Shown: piece after piece, positions 1-7,128 of the stretch
Layout: each line of letters opens with the position of its first letter
How positions within the stretch are numbered: position 1 is the stretch's first letter
DNA from: UBA10364 sp049611965
Lineage (GTDB): Bacteria; Bacteroidota; Bacteroidia; Flavobacteriales; Schleiferiaceae
NCBI GenBank assembly: GCA_049611965.1
Contig: JBMZBC010000036.1
Span: 1-13,742 of the forward strand
Reading direction: 5' to 3'
DNA length: 13,742 nt
Translations under genes and position numbers: made by a program
The notes under the pieces: generated by a model
Seen by the model: the letters and a program-made list of their open reading frames with translations, nothing else
Told to the model about the DNA's origin: nothing
Database searches by the model: none

Positions 1-834
1 AAGGGCACGACCAAATTTGGAACGAAGGTCGAGGTGAAGAATATGAACTCTTTCCGTAACGTACAGAAAGCCATTGACTTTGAGATTATTCGTCAGATTG
101 ATTTGATTGAATCGGGCGAGGAAATTTTTCAAGAAACGCGCACATACGACGCAGCGAAGAACATCACCATTGGCCTGCGTTCTAAAGAAGATGCGCACGA
201 CTACCGCTATTTCCCGGAACCAGATTTAGTACCGATTATTGTACCACAAAGCTATGTAGACAGTGTGCGTGAGAATATGCCACCCCTGCCCTACGAGCTG
301 TTTGTGAAGTACACGAAAGAATTGGGCCTGAGTGAATACGACGCCTATGTCTTGACGGATAGCAAGGCCTTTGCCCTTTACTTTGAAGAGGTTATTAAGC
401 ATACGACCAATTACAAAGGAGCAACTAACCTGCTTATCGGCCCTGTAAAATCATGGTTGAATGAACAAAGCGTTGAGATTGAAGAATTCCCAATTTCGCC
501 TGCAGCTTTAGCTACTATTCAAAATCTAGTCGACGAAGAAAAAATTTCGATCTCTACGGCAACTCAAAAATTGTTCCCTGTATTGTTGGAAGACCCGACT
601 GCTGATGCTGCTGCACTTTGTGAGCAAAACGGCTGGATCCAACAAGGCGATAGCGACCAGCTGCAAGCTTGGGTAGATCAAGCTTTAGCTGCGTACCCAG
701 AAAAGATTGAGGAATACCGCTCAGGTAAGAAAGGACTTATCGGACTCTTCATGGGTGAGGTGATGAAATACAGCCGAGGAAGTGCAGATCCTAAAAAAGC
801 AAGCGCCCTGTTGCGCGAGAAATTAGATGCGTAA
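1..834 (+). CDS. gatB: Aspartyl/glutamyl-tRNA amidotransferase subunit B, 3' part (5' end outside window)
   Basis: GatB is the tRNA-binding and kinase-like subunit of the GatCAB complex, which converts misacylated Glu-tRNA(Gln) and Asp-tRNA(Asn) to the amidated forms in the cytoplasm. The reading frame is open from base 1, and the first 11 codons before the GTG at 34 continue the family pattern (GTKVEVKNMNSFR), so the gene enters from the left and the GTG is not its start. About 277 residues are visible of a family length near 480-490. The GatB signature DYRYFPEPDL lies at about nt 199-228. From about nt 400 onward the sequence fits the helical GatB/YqeY tail domain, including a G-x-L-x-G-x-V-M segment near the end. 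It ends inside the first codons of the next gene (8 nt overlap), which suggests translational coupling. Identification is firm; only the N-terminal catalytic part cannot be inspected. Confidence 0.96.
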   Translation, partial: KGTTKFGTKVEVKNMNSFRNVQKAIDFEIIRQIDLIESGEEIFQETRTYDAAKNITIGLRSKEDAHDYRYFPEPDLVPIIVPQSYVDSVRENMPPLPYELFVKYTKELGLSEYDAYVLTDSKAFALYFEEVIKHTTNYKGATNLLIGPVKSWLNEQSVEIEEFPISPAALATIQNLVDEEKISISTATQKLFPVLLEDPTADAAALCEQNGWIQQGDSDQLQAWVDQALAAYPEKIEEYRSGKKGLIGLFMGEVMKYSRGSADPKKASALLREKLDA

Positions 835-1936
835 GCTCTGGGCATTACTTGCAGTTCTTGTTTTAGCTTCTTGTACTCAAGAAGGAGGTTCGCTTATTCG
901 CTTTGAGTTAGAAGAAACGGGAAGTTATGCGGTTCAGTACCGTGAAGCCGACGGTACGTTCACTGTAATGGATAGCCTAGACGTTATAGGTAATGACGTC
1001 TTTGAAGTTTCGTTCGATACACTTCAAATGATCAGCTTCCTTCCCTTAGAAGGAGAACTGCCCGTAATACATGCCGTAGTAGGACCGAGTACCAAGGAAC
1101 TCACCATTTCAAAAGACGGCTTTATCTCTGGCGATGCTGAGAACAATTGGTTAGGGGCACAACGCAAAATGCAATTGGATCTCATTGCTTTAATAGACAG
1201 TCTTGATGCCATCAAATCTACCTACAAGGACAGCACCAATTTTAAGGGATTACGATCTATCGATAGTGTGTTCTTCGCTTACGCGGACGGATACAGACAA
1301 CGCATTCTAGACAGTCTCATTGCTGTACCTGGGAGGTTATCTAACCTAATGACCGTCTACCACAGGATAGGACAAAATCCAGTGTTAGAGTATGGTGTAG
1401 ACCGCGAGATATTGCGTGGGGTGAATGAAGCTTTAACCGAGCTGGCACCTGCATCAAATGATGTGCTTGCCTTTAATATGTGGGTGGAAGAATTTGAAGA
1501 AACCTATGTTTTTACGGCTAAGGTGGCCGAGAATGCACAGAAATTTGGTGTCGGCAGCCCATTCCCTGAATTTGCTTTAGAGACGCCTCAAGGTGAACTC
1601 GTTTCGCTCGAGCGTATGTCGCTAGAAGATCATGTGGTTGCCATATGGGCCTCGTGGTGCGTAGAATGCCGCAATGAGCTTAGATCTGTTGCTAAGAAGC
1701 AGTCTATGAGTAACTGGGTACTACTTTCTATTGACGGTCTGCCGCAACAACGCAGCCCATTAGGCGAATGGTACGAAGCTATTGTTACGGATGATCTTGG
1801 CGGTCAGCACCTGAGCGATCTCGGAGGCAGCCGAAGTGTGATTATAGAAACACTTGGCGTTCAAGAAATGCCGTTATACTTCAAAGTGGAAAACGGTATC
1901 ATTACCAAGCGTGTTAATCGAATAGAAGATTTATAA
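827..1936 (+). CDS. TlpA-like thioredoxin-domain lipoprotein
   Basis: A 369-residue predicted lipoprotein. Residues 1-16 form a lipoprotein signal peptide with lipobox LASC, Cys16 being the expected lipidated residue, so the protein should be membrane-anchored outside the cytoplasm. Residues about 22-105 are beta-rich and resemble the N-terminal DUF4369-like module often fused to TlpA/ResA proteins in Bacteroidota (inference from pattern). Residues 110-230 are mostly helical. Residues 242-369 are a thioredoxin-like fold with redox motif WCVEC (Cys278, Cys281) and a probable cis-proline at Pro349 (EMPL). The likely role is thiol-disulfide exchange on envelope proteins; the substrate is unknown. 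The intervening Val-Glu between the cysteines differs from the usual Pro-containing motifs of TlpA/ResA and may tune the redox potential. The ATG overlaps gatB by 8 nt; a strong hairpin follows the stop codon. Confidence 0.85.
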   Translation: MRKLWALLAVLVLASCTQEGGSLIRFELEETGSYAVQYREADGTFTVMDSLDVIGNDVFEVSFDTLQMISFLPLEGELPVIHAVVGPSTKELTISKDGFISGDAENNWLGAQRKMQLDLIALIDSLDAIKSTYKDSTNFKGLRSIDSVFFAYADGYRQRILDSLIAVPGRLSNLMTVYHRIGQNPVLEYGVDREILRGVNEALTELAPASNDVLAFNMWVEEFEETYVFTAKVAENAQKFGVGSPFPEFALETPQGELVSLERMSLEDHVVAIWASWCVECRNELRSVAKKQSMSNWVLLSIDGLPQQRSPLGEWYEAIVTDDLGGQHLSDLGGSRSVIIETLGVQEMPLYFKVENGIITKRVNRIEDL

Positions 1937-1944
1937 TGACAGTT

Positions 1945-1973
1945 AAAAGCCGCTCTTTAGGAGCGGCTTTTTT
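1945..1973. terminator. Bidirectional intrinsic terminator between convergent genes
   Basis: A perfect 11-bp stem (AAAAGCCGCTC at 1945-1955 pairing with GAGCGGCTTTT at 1961-1971) encloses a 5-nt loop, and the T run extends to 1973. Because the stem begins with four A and ends with four T, it has a U tract in both directions. It sits 8 nt after the thioredoxin lipoprotein stop codon and 11 nt beyond the stop codon of the convergent YfiT-like gene, so it can end both transcripts. Confidence 0.9.
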
Positions 1974-1984
1974 AATCTCTATAA

Positions 1985-2509
1985 CTACATATCAAGCACC
2001 AATCTTATATGCGCCAAATGGTGCTGGCAGTGCCAAGCATACATCTGAACACTTTCTTTCATCGTATACTCTTTCTCTTCTTCCATATGGAAGTATGCTT
2101 TTTCCCACCCAGTCTCTGTAATACCATTTAAGAAACTCACCCACTTTTCGTGCAAGCTTGCCAACAAAATGACACTGAGGAAAGGATCCGTCGTGTAGTC
2201 TGGTAAAGCAGCAAAAAGCGTTTGAGGGTACCCAGGCACCTTGGGGGTCTCGGCTGAAGTCACCGCTAAACGTTGACGATTAAAACCATTCATGTGCGAA
2301 TCCGCCAAATGATGCACCACCTGACGTACAGTCCAACCGCCTTCTCTATAAGGTGTATCCCATTGCTCCTCGGTCAAAACCTTCGCAAACTCCATCAACT
2401 GCTTTGGCATACGGCCAATAACGGCAATACAACCTTCTATGCGTTCCTCTCCCGGTTCTGATTCTATCGACGGTTTACCGATAGGGTATTTTAAAAACTC
2501 TACATCCAT
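1985..2509 (-). CDS. YfiT/DinB-family metal-dependent protein (putative bacillithiol transferase)
   Basis: A 174-residue cytoplasmic protein of the DinB four-helix superfamily, YfiT branch. Visible family hallmarks are the N-terminal YPIGKP (residues 8-13), TPYREGGWTVRQVVHHLADS (52-71) and the C-terminal AWHCQHHLAHI (158-168). His67, His160 and His164 are in place for the three-histidine metal site known in this family. YfiT of Bacillus subtilis was first called a metal-dependent hydrolase; related proteins act as bacillithiol S-transferases (BstA). Length matches the family. The gene is alone, convergent with the thioredoxin lipoprotein and separated from the upstream propeller gene by a strong terminator. 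A TATTTTTG box ends only four bases before the ATG, so the transcript may be leaderless. The family assignment is firm; the transferase activity and thiol cofactor are inferred. Confidence 0.88.
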   Translation of the reverse strand: MDVEFLKYPIGKPSIESEPGEERIEGCIAVIGRMPKQLMEFAKVLTEEQWDTPYREGGWTVRQVVHHLADSHMNGFNRQRLAVTSAETPKVPGYPQTLFAALPDYTTDPFLSVILLASLHEKWVSFLNGITETGWEKAYFHMEEEKEYTMKESVQMYAWHCQHHLAHIRLVLDM

Positions 2510-2513
2510 GGCA

Positions 2514-2521
2514 CAAAAATA
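2514..2521 (-). promoter_or_regulatory. Candidate -7 box of Bacteroidota type
   Basis: On the minus strand the bases read TATTTTTG, an exact match to the Bacteroidota -7 consensus TAnnTTTG. It lies four bases upstream of the ATG of the YfiT-like gene, which would place the transcription start at or next to the start codon. No TTTG-like -33 element is seen at the usual spacing of about 19-21 bases: the nearest TTTG is 11 bases away, inside the upstream terminator U tract. The call therefore rests on one short box. Confidence 0.35.
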
Positions 2522-2532
2522 ACCCTTAAGGG

Positions 2533-2562
2533 CAAAAAAAAGCCCCGCCGAGGCGGGGCTTT
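2533..2562 (-). terminator. Strong intrinsic terminator of the propeller gene
   Basis: Read on the minus strand, the hairpin AAAGCCCCGCC / GGCGGGGCTTT (11 bp, very G+C rich, closing on a tiny loop around 2549-2552) is followed by an uninterrupted run of T (2541 down to 2534). It starts 18 nt after the stop codon of the 1009-residue T9SS protein and insulates it from the YfiT-like gene that begins at 2509 on the same strand. Confidence 0.9.
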
Positions 2563-2580
2563 CTATCTATTTCGAAAAGA

Positions 2581-5500
2581 TTAATGTGCAATCATCAAAC
2601 GAGTGTAAGAATCTGCCTTGCCTTGAAGACCAATGACATACATGCCGTTACCAAGACCACTAACATTTACTTTAATCTGGTTCAAACCTGTAACAAGTGC
2701 ATCTACATCCTGTGTCAATACAGTTCTACCGTTTAGGTCAATAACTTCAATGGTGTAGGTTCCTTCTGCAAGTGTTGCTTCAAGGGTCGTCGTTTCATCT
2801 GCTGGATTCGGGAACAACTTGATTGTCGCTTGCTCCTCGATAGACGCTTGCTCCTCAATTCCGATCGGACGTGTCGTCATCAAAGTAGTAGTCTGGAACG
2901 TTCCACGTCCAAACGTACCGGCAAATATATCTCCCTCCATTATGTCAGAATCGTCAGTACTGTTCTTATTCGTTCTGTACTGCTTCAATGTGAATACTGG
3001 AACTCTAGCCAAACCTGAATTATCAGCACCCCAATTAGGATTCAACGCGTTCACGTTAGTAGTAGAGAAAATTCCATATTCAGTGCCGATGATGGCATAG
3101 TTTGAATTCGCCTTGTCAAAAGTAGCAGCGTATACTGGGAAGTTACCTAAGTTACCGTCCTTCACAGAGAACGTTGGGTTCGCTGATGTAGCATTACCAC
3201 TGTAGTATACGAAGTTTTGGTTTCCGTAGTTACCTAGCGTTACCAATACGCGATCATTATTATTTGGATCCACGGCAATACTCGTAACCCTGCGGCCTAT
3301 TACGGAGTGAACTAAATCAACGCTAACTGCAGTCGCACCTGAATCTAAATCTGCAGTTGCATAGCTTCTTGCTCCTTGCAATCCAGCAATGCGATATACG
3401 CGACCGCTGCTTGTTCCTACCCATGCATAATTACCGTCAGCACTTACCTCAACTGCCTGTGCAGTACCATTGATCGTAGCCAGTTTATACCACGTTGGTG
3501 TTTCCATGAAGTCTAGAGCACCTCGTGTCATCCATACTGAACCGCTGAAGCCAACAATAAACATGCTGCTCACTGGATCCTGAACGACAATACTATCCCC
3601 CATGTCTAGAGCATTGGGCAACGTATATTTGAACGGAAGACCATTGGTATTTGAACCTAGGCTTAGTGTTGAACCTGCGCCATAGCTTACGTCTACAGTA
3701 GCAATAATCTCCGCTGCAGGTGAGCCGTTGAATACCACTGAGAAGTCTCCAGTTGTTGCATTAAAGGTACCCGTACCGTCACCGGTCATAGTTCCGCTAG
3801 CATCTGAAGAAATAACCAACGTTCCGCTGGTTACCTTGAATGTCGAAGCATCCATAACTGCGCTCTCTTGCAATGGCTTTATGTTCGAAACGAATGTATC
3901 CTGACCAGCGTTGGCAAAACCAAGTGAACGGATGGCCTGATTCACCTTGAACTGAACTGAATCTGTACTTAAAGCATCGTCGCTGTTCTCAAACAAGTAG
4001 AAGGGCGTCATCCATGATTTAACGCCTTGAGTAGAACGGTCATCCCAGAATGAACTAAAGCTTTGACCCCTGTTTTCACTGCGGCCGATACGACCTTCTT
4101 GATATTCTGTGAAGTAAATCTTTGGCACTAACCAAGAAACCGCAGAGAAACCTCCGTCTCCAGAGAAACCATCGACTGGTCCTAAAGAACGACCTGTATT
4201 TGGCGTATTTCCTGAACCGTCCATTACCCAACTTCCATTATCCTGAGTACCACCAACAACATAACGATCAGCAGAAATTCCAATGTTGTAAAACTGCGTA
4301 GTAGCGTAATTTTTATTCAACGTTTGCCAAGTATTGCCTGCGTTGTTTGAATAGTAGATACCACCGTCGTTAACAATGTACACTTTAGAGCTGTCAGTTG
4401 GATGCCAAACCACGTCGTGGTTGTCCGCGTGGATGTTAAAAGGACCGAAACCGTTTACTTGGTTCCAACCTTGACCTTGTTCCCAACCCCATACGGTGAT
4501 ACCACCTACGATGATTCTATTCTTATTCGCTGCATCAACTCCAATCGACAAATCGTACTCACCTTGACATTGAGAAGAACAGAAAGGGTCGAAGTAGGTC
4601 GATTTCTGACCGATTTTTGTCCAAGTCGAGCCACCATCAGTGGTGCGATAAACACCTGCAAGAGCATTACCTGAAGTAATGTGTACAGTGTATACGTAAT
4701 CTGCATCGTCTTTTGCTGATGCGAACATGATACGTCCACCACTTCTTGGCAATCCAGTAGCACCTGGGTTAGATTTACTTACTTCGGTCCAAGTTGAACC
4801 ACCGTCGGTAGACTTCATAGTTCTTCCACCGAGCGTTCCCCATACGCTACCACCTGCATCAATATGGATGTCCCAACAAGTACCCTGAGAACCGATACCC
4901 GTAATAGGATTAGACCATGTTGAACCACCATTAGTTGTCACACGCACGCCAGCATTAGTTGCCATGTATACTTTATCATTGTTTGAAGGATCACAAACGA
5001 TAGCACCAATTGAACTAAAGTTCGCAGTGCTGCTCAATTGAGAGAATTCTGTTTCGTTCGCGCCTTTTTTAAACACACCTGCACCAGGGAAACCCGAAGA
5101 AGTCGAAGCACCATATCCTGTCGTCCAGAAGTTGTACAACCCTTCTCCTGTACCATAATACACATCTCCACCCTTCGAGTAGGCAATAGTCATTACTGCT
5201 AAATTCTCTTGTTCAGGATTTACTTCCGTCCAGCTTAATCCGGCGTTGTTGCTGTAGTACAAACCACCACTTACGCTACCGGTGTACATTTCGGATGGGT
5301 TTTGTGGATTGATTGCCAAACCTCTCGTACGGCCACCACGGTTGTCTGGACCTCTTTCACCCCAAGTTAAACCGATACTACTTTCCGGCATATCCTTCAA
5401 GCTTTCAATAGCCGAAAGAACATCTTCTTGGTCAATTTCACCAGTTACCTGATTTGCGCGAAGGCCGTGCAAATAAGCAGCAGCACCTGCAGCACCTTGT

Positions 5501-5610
5501 TCGCTCTGCGTACGTGGAACGTAGGCTTCATTCGAAGGCAAGATTGCAAGTGATGTAATGGCGGCGGTTAAGACTGTGCCCGTAAGGGCGAATCGTAATC
5601 CTGTTTTCAT
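2581..5610 (-). CDS. Secreted Asp-box (BNR/sortilin-like) beta-propeller protein with T9SS type A sorting domain
   Basis: A 1009-residue exported protein. Residues 1-29 look like a Sec signal peptide (basic start, hydrophobic stretch, then SNEA). The core is a beta-propeller of the VPS10/sortilin type with Asp-box repeats of form S-x-D-x-G-x-x-W: 120-127 (SNNAGLSW), 225-232 (TTNGGSTW), 267-274 (STDGGSTW), 323-330 (TTDGGSTW), 421-428 (SNNAGNTW) and a weaker 511-518 (SENRGQSF). The opening GPDNRGGRTRGLAINP (88-102) is typical of this group. Residues about 585-655 look like an added beta-sandwich module. The C-terminus (929-1009) is a type A sorting domain, beginning KLFPNPA, with DLNGR at 958-962 and GMYVI at 989-993, which directs passage through T9SS. 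No catalytic residues are recognisable; the role may be cell-surface binding or adhesion (inference). It follows lipA by 48 nt and ends at a strong terminator. Confidence 0.9.
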   Translation of the reverse strand: MKTGLRFALTGTVLTAAITSLAILPSNEAYVPRTQSEQGAAGAAAYLHGLRANQVTGEIDQEDVLSAIESLKDMPESSIGLTWGERGPDNRGGRTRGLAINPQNPSEMYTGSVSGGLYYSNNAGLSWTEVNPEQENLAVMTIAYSKGGDVYYGTGEGLYNFWTTGYGASTSSGFPGAGVFKKGANETEFSQLSSTANFSSIGAIVCDPSNNDKVYMATNAGVRVTTNGGSTWSNPITGIGSQGTCWDIHIDAGGSVWGTLGGRTMKSTDGGSTWTEVSKSNPGATGLPRSGGRIMFASAKDDADYVYTVHITSGNALAGVYRTTDGGSTWTKIGQKSTYFDPFCSSQCQGEYDLSIGVDAANKNRIIVGGITVWGWEQGQGWNQVNGFGPFNIHADNHDVVWHPTDSSKVYIVNDGGIYYSNNAGNTWQTLNKNYATTQFYNIGISADRYVVGGTQDNGSWVMDGSGNTPNTGRSLGPVDGFSGDGGFSAVSWLVPKIYFTEYQEGRIGRSENRGQSFSSFWDDRSTQGVKSWMTPFYLFENSDDALSTDSVQFKVNQAIRSLGFANAGQDTFVSNIKPLQESAVMDASTFKVTSGTLVISSDASGTMTGDGTGTFNATTGDFSVVFNGSPAAEIIATVDVSYGAGSTLSLGSNTNGLPFKYTLPNALDMGDSIVVQDPVSSMFIVGFSGSVWMTRGALDFMETPTWYKLATINGTAQAVEVSADGNYAWVGTSSGRVYRIAGLQGARSYATADLDSGATAVSVDLVHSVIGRRVTSIAVDPNNNDRVLVTLGNYGNQNFVYYSGNATSANPTFSVKDGNLGNFPVYAATFDKANSNYAIIGTEYGIFSTTNVNALNPNWGADNSGLARVPVFTLKQYRTNKNSTDDSDIMEGDIFAGTFGRGTFQTTTLMTTRPIGIEEQASIEEQATIKLFPNPADETTTLEATLAEGTYTIEVIDLNGRTVLTQDVDALVTGLNQIKVNVSGLGNGMYVIGLQGKADSYTRLMIAH

Positions 5611-5637
5611 GTAAAAACTTTGTTTTCTATAAGTGTT

Positions 5638-5658
5638 AAAAATAAGGCTTGAGCCTCA
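5638..5658 (-). terminator. Weak hairpin directly after lipA
   Basis: On the minus strand TGAGGC (5658-5653) can pair with GCCTTA (5648-5643) around a TCAA loop, including one G-T pair, followed by five T (5642-5638). The stem is short and begins immediately after the lipA stop codon, so it may give partial termination and lower the flow of transcription from lipA into the propeller gene. Confidence 0.4.
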
Positions 5659-6546
5659 TTATACCAAGTGCTTTTCAGCGTGATATGAACTGCGTACTAA
5701 CGGTCCGCTTTCTACATATCTAAAGCCCATTTCTAGGCCGATTTCTTTTAATTCTTCAAAAACTTCAGGCGTAATAAACTCAACCACAGGCAAATGCTTT
5801 GGCGTAGGTTGAAGGTATTGCCCGAGGGTTAAAATGTCTACATCTGCCTCACGGAGGTCCTTCATCGCATCAATCACCTCATCTTTAGTCTCGCCAAGGC
5901 CCAACATTATGCCACTTTTCGTTCTATGAATACCATTATCCTTCAGGTACTTTAGAACCATCAGAGAGCGATCAAACTGTGCTTGGATACGCACTTTACG
6001 AGTCAGTCGTCGTACAGTTTCCATGTTGTGACTCACAATTTCTGGATTAGCTTCAATGATACGATCCACGTTGTGCAATTCGCCTTTAAAATCTGGAATA
6101 AGCGTTTCCATCGTTGTTTGAGGACTGATGCGTCGAATGGCTTTTACCGTCTCTGCCCAAATGATAGATCCGCCGTCGGCTAGATCATCGCGATCTACAG
6201 ATGTAAGAACTGCGTGCTTCACTTTCATCAGCTTCACACTGCGAGCCACCTTTTCCGGTTCTTCCCAGTCTACTGTCTCAGGACGACCTGTTGCGACATT
6301 ACAAAAACCGCAAGAGCGCGTGCAGATATTCCCTAAAATCATAAAGGTTGCAGTACCGGCTCCCCAGCACTCGCCCATGTTAGGGCAATGACCAGATTCA
6401 CAAATGGTATGCAGCTTGTACTTATCAACAAGGCCACGTACGTTTTTGTAATTCTCACCTGTAGGCAGCTTTACTCGAAGCCATTTCGGCTTTTTCGTGC
6501 GGCCCTTGAGGTCTTTTTTAATTTCAATATTTGGTTGGTCTACCAT
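5659..6546 (-). CDS. lipA: Lipoyl synthase (radical SAM)
   Basis: LipA inserts two sulfur atoms into octanoyl groups carried on the E2 and GcvH lipoyl domains, using two [4Fe-4S] clusters. The 295-residue protein has both cysteine sets: the auxiliary-cluster motif C-x4-C-x5-C at Cys49, Cys54 and Cys60, and the radical-SAM motif C-x3-C-x2-C at Cys75, Cys79 and Cys82. The C-terminal RSSYHAEK (285-292) supplies the conserved serine that ligates the auxiliary cluster. Other family segments include VLTSVDRDDLADGG (113-126) and GLGET (216-220). Length and start fit the family. It lies 21 nt downstream of the bacilliredoxin gene, probably co-transcribed. No lipB is seen in the window, so the source of octanoyl groups is encoded elsewhere. 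Confidence 0.98.
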   Translation of the reverse strand: MVDQPNIEIKKDLKGRTKKPKWLRVKLPTGENYKNVRGLVDKYKLHTICESGHCPNMGECWGAGTATFMILGNICTRSCGFCNVATGRPETVDWEEPEKVARSVKLMKVKHAVLTSVDRDDLADGGSIIWAETVKAIRRISPQTTMETLIPDFKGELHNVDRIIEANPEIVSHNMETVRRLTRKVRIQAQFDRSLMVLKYLKDNGIHRTKSGIMLGLGETKDEVIDAMKDLREADVDILTLGQYLQPTPKHLPVVEFITPEVFEELKEIGLEMGFRYVESGPLVRSSYHAEKHLV

Positions 6547-6567
6547 ATGCTATTAAACCATTGAAAA

Positions 6568-6966
6568 CTATACTTGTTCAGCAAGACCGTGTACTTTTCT
6601 CCATTCTTCGACGGTATCTTCGACCACCCCGCTGTGTGAGGTATGGGCAGCTACTTTTCCGCCGTTCCACAAGATAAGCTGGGGACTTTCGTGACGTACA
6701 TCGACTTCCTCTGCCAAGGCTAAACTCAAGTTCCGCTGGGCGACTACATCTATGTATACCCAAGTCTCGTTGCTTTGAACTTCCACCATATTTAACCTAC
6801 GCATTGCGAAAAGACTCACACTGCATCGCGTACTGTGCTTGTAAAAGAATACAGGGGTGTTTAAAGCAAGAAGACCCGCAACATCTTGTAATGACTGCGG
6901 GTGCTCGAACTGAATTTTATTCGTCTCAGAAGGACGTTTATCCTTGTTGTGCAGGAACTTCAACAT
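6568..6966 (-). CDS. YtxJ/BrxC-like monothiol bacilliredoxin
   Basis: A 132-residue thioredoxin-fold protein of the YtxJ (DUF2847) family. These proteins are monothiol bacilliredoxins that remove bacillithiol from protein cysteines. The active-site region reads FYKHSTRCSVS (41-51), with Cys48 as the single expected nucleophile; B. subtilis YtxJ has a Pro after its cysteine, here replaced by Ser. A SPQ segment at 94-96 fits the cis-proline position. The C-terminal helix ends near HGLAEQV. The frame is open up to an ATG at 7014, but I prefer the ATG at 6966: it gives MLKFLHNKDK, the usual short charged lead-in of Bacteroidota homologs, and the longer version would overlap most of the upstream lipoprotein gene. 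With this start the two genes overlap by 29 nt. Context with lipA suggests a thiol/sulfur redox role, an inference. Confidence 0.85.
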   Translation of the reverse strand: MLKFLHNKDKRPSETNKIQFEHPQSLQDVAGLLALNTPVFFYKHSTRCSVSLFAMRRLNMVEVQSNETWVYIDVVAQRNLSLALAEEVDVRHESPQLILWNGGKVAAHTSHSGVVEDTVEEWRKVHGLAEQV

Positions 6967-7057
6967 GTGAATATGAAGGACATTTTTCTGCTGTTCCACA
7001 TGATGATAGTGCAAATAGTGCGGTAATCACCAGCGCTGCTCCAAGTACTTTTTTCAT
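6938..7057 (-). CDS. Small (39-residue) predicted lipoprotein
   Basis: A short reading frame, ATG at 7057 to TAA at 6938, encoding a basic start (MKK), a hydrophobic stretch (residues 4-17) and a lipobox LSSC with Cys20 as the lipidated residue. The mature part is only 20 residues: CGTAEKCPSYS followed by a short polar tail. The pattern C-G-x-x-x-K-C-P-x-Y resembles the tiny lipoproteins scattered through Bacteroidota genomes; no function is known to me. It is the first gene of the minus-strand cluster, divergent from ung (71 nt between start codons), and its last 29 nt overlap the bacilliredoxin start in another frame. Codons such as AAA AAA GTA and the clean signal-peptide architecture argue that it is real despite its size. 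A second cysteine (Cys26) is present. Confidence 0.72.
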   Translation of the reverse strand: MKKVLGAALVITALFALSSCGTAEKCPSYSHVEVPAQQG

Positions 7058-7128
7058 CTTCGTTACTTCTAGTTTTCGCTACATTGCGAGCGATAAAAAT
7101 AACGTAGAATTCTCAATTTTCTTACTCA

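Noticed and set aside
1936..2121. 61-codon plus-strand frame starting at the lipoprotein stop codon
   Set aside because: It runs through the terminator hairpin and antisense into the YfiT-like gene, with no protein-like features.
7058..7128. Promoter boxes in the 71-nt divergent region between the small lipoprotein gene and ung
   Set aside because: Only an imperfect TATTTTTA (minus strand) is present, without a well-spaced -33 element, and there is no consensus box toward ung. Promoters must be near here, but I cannot place them.
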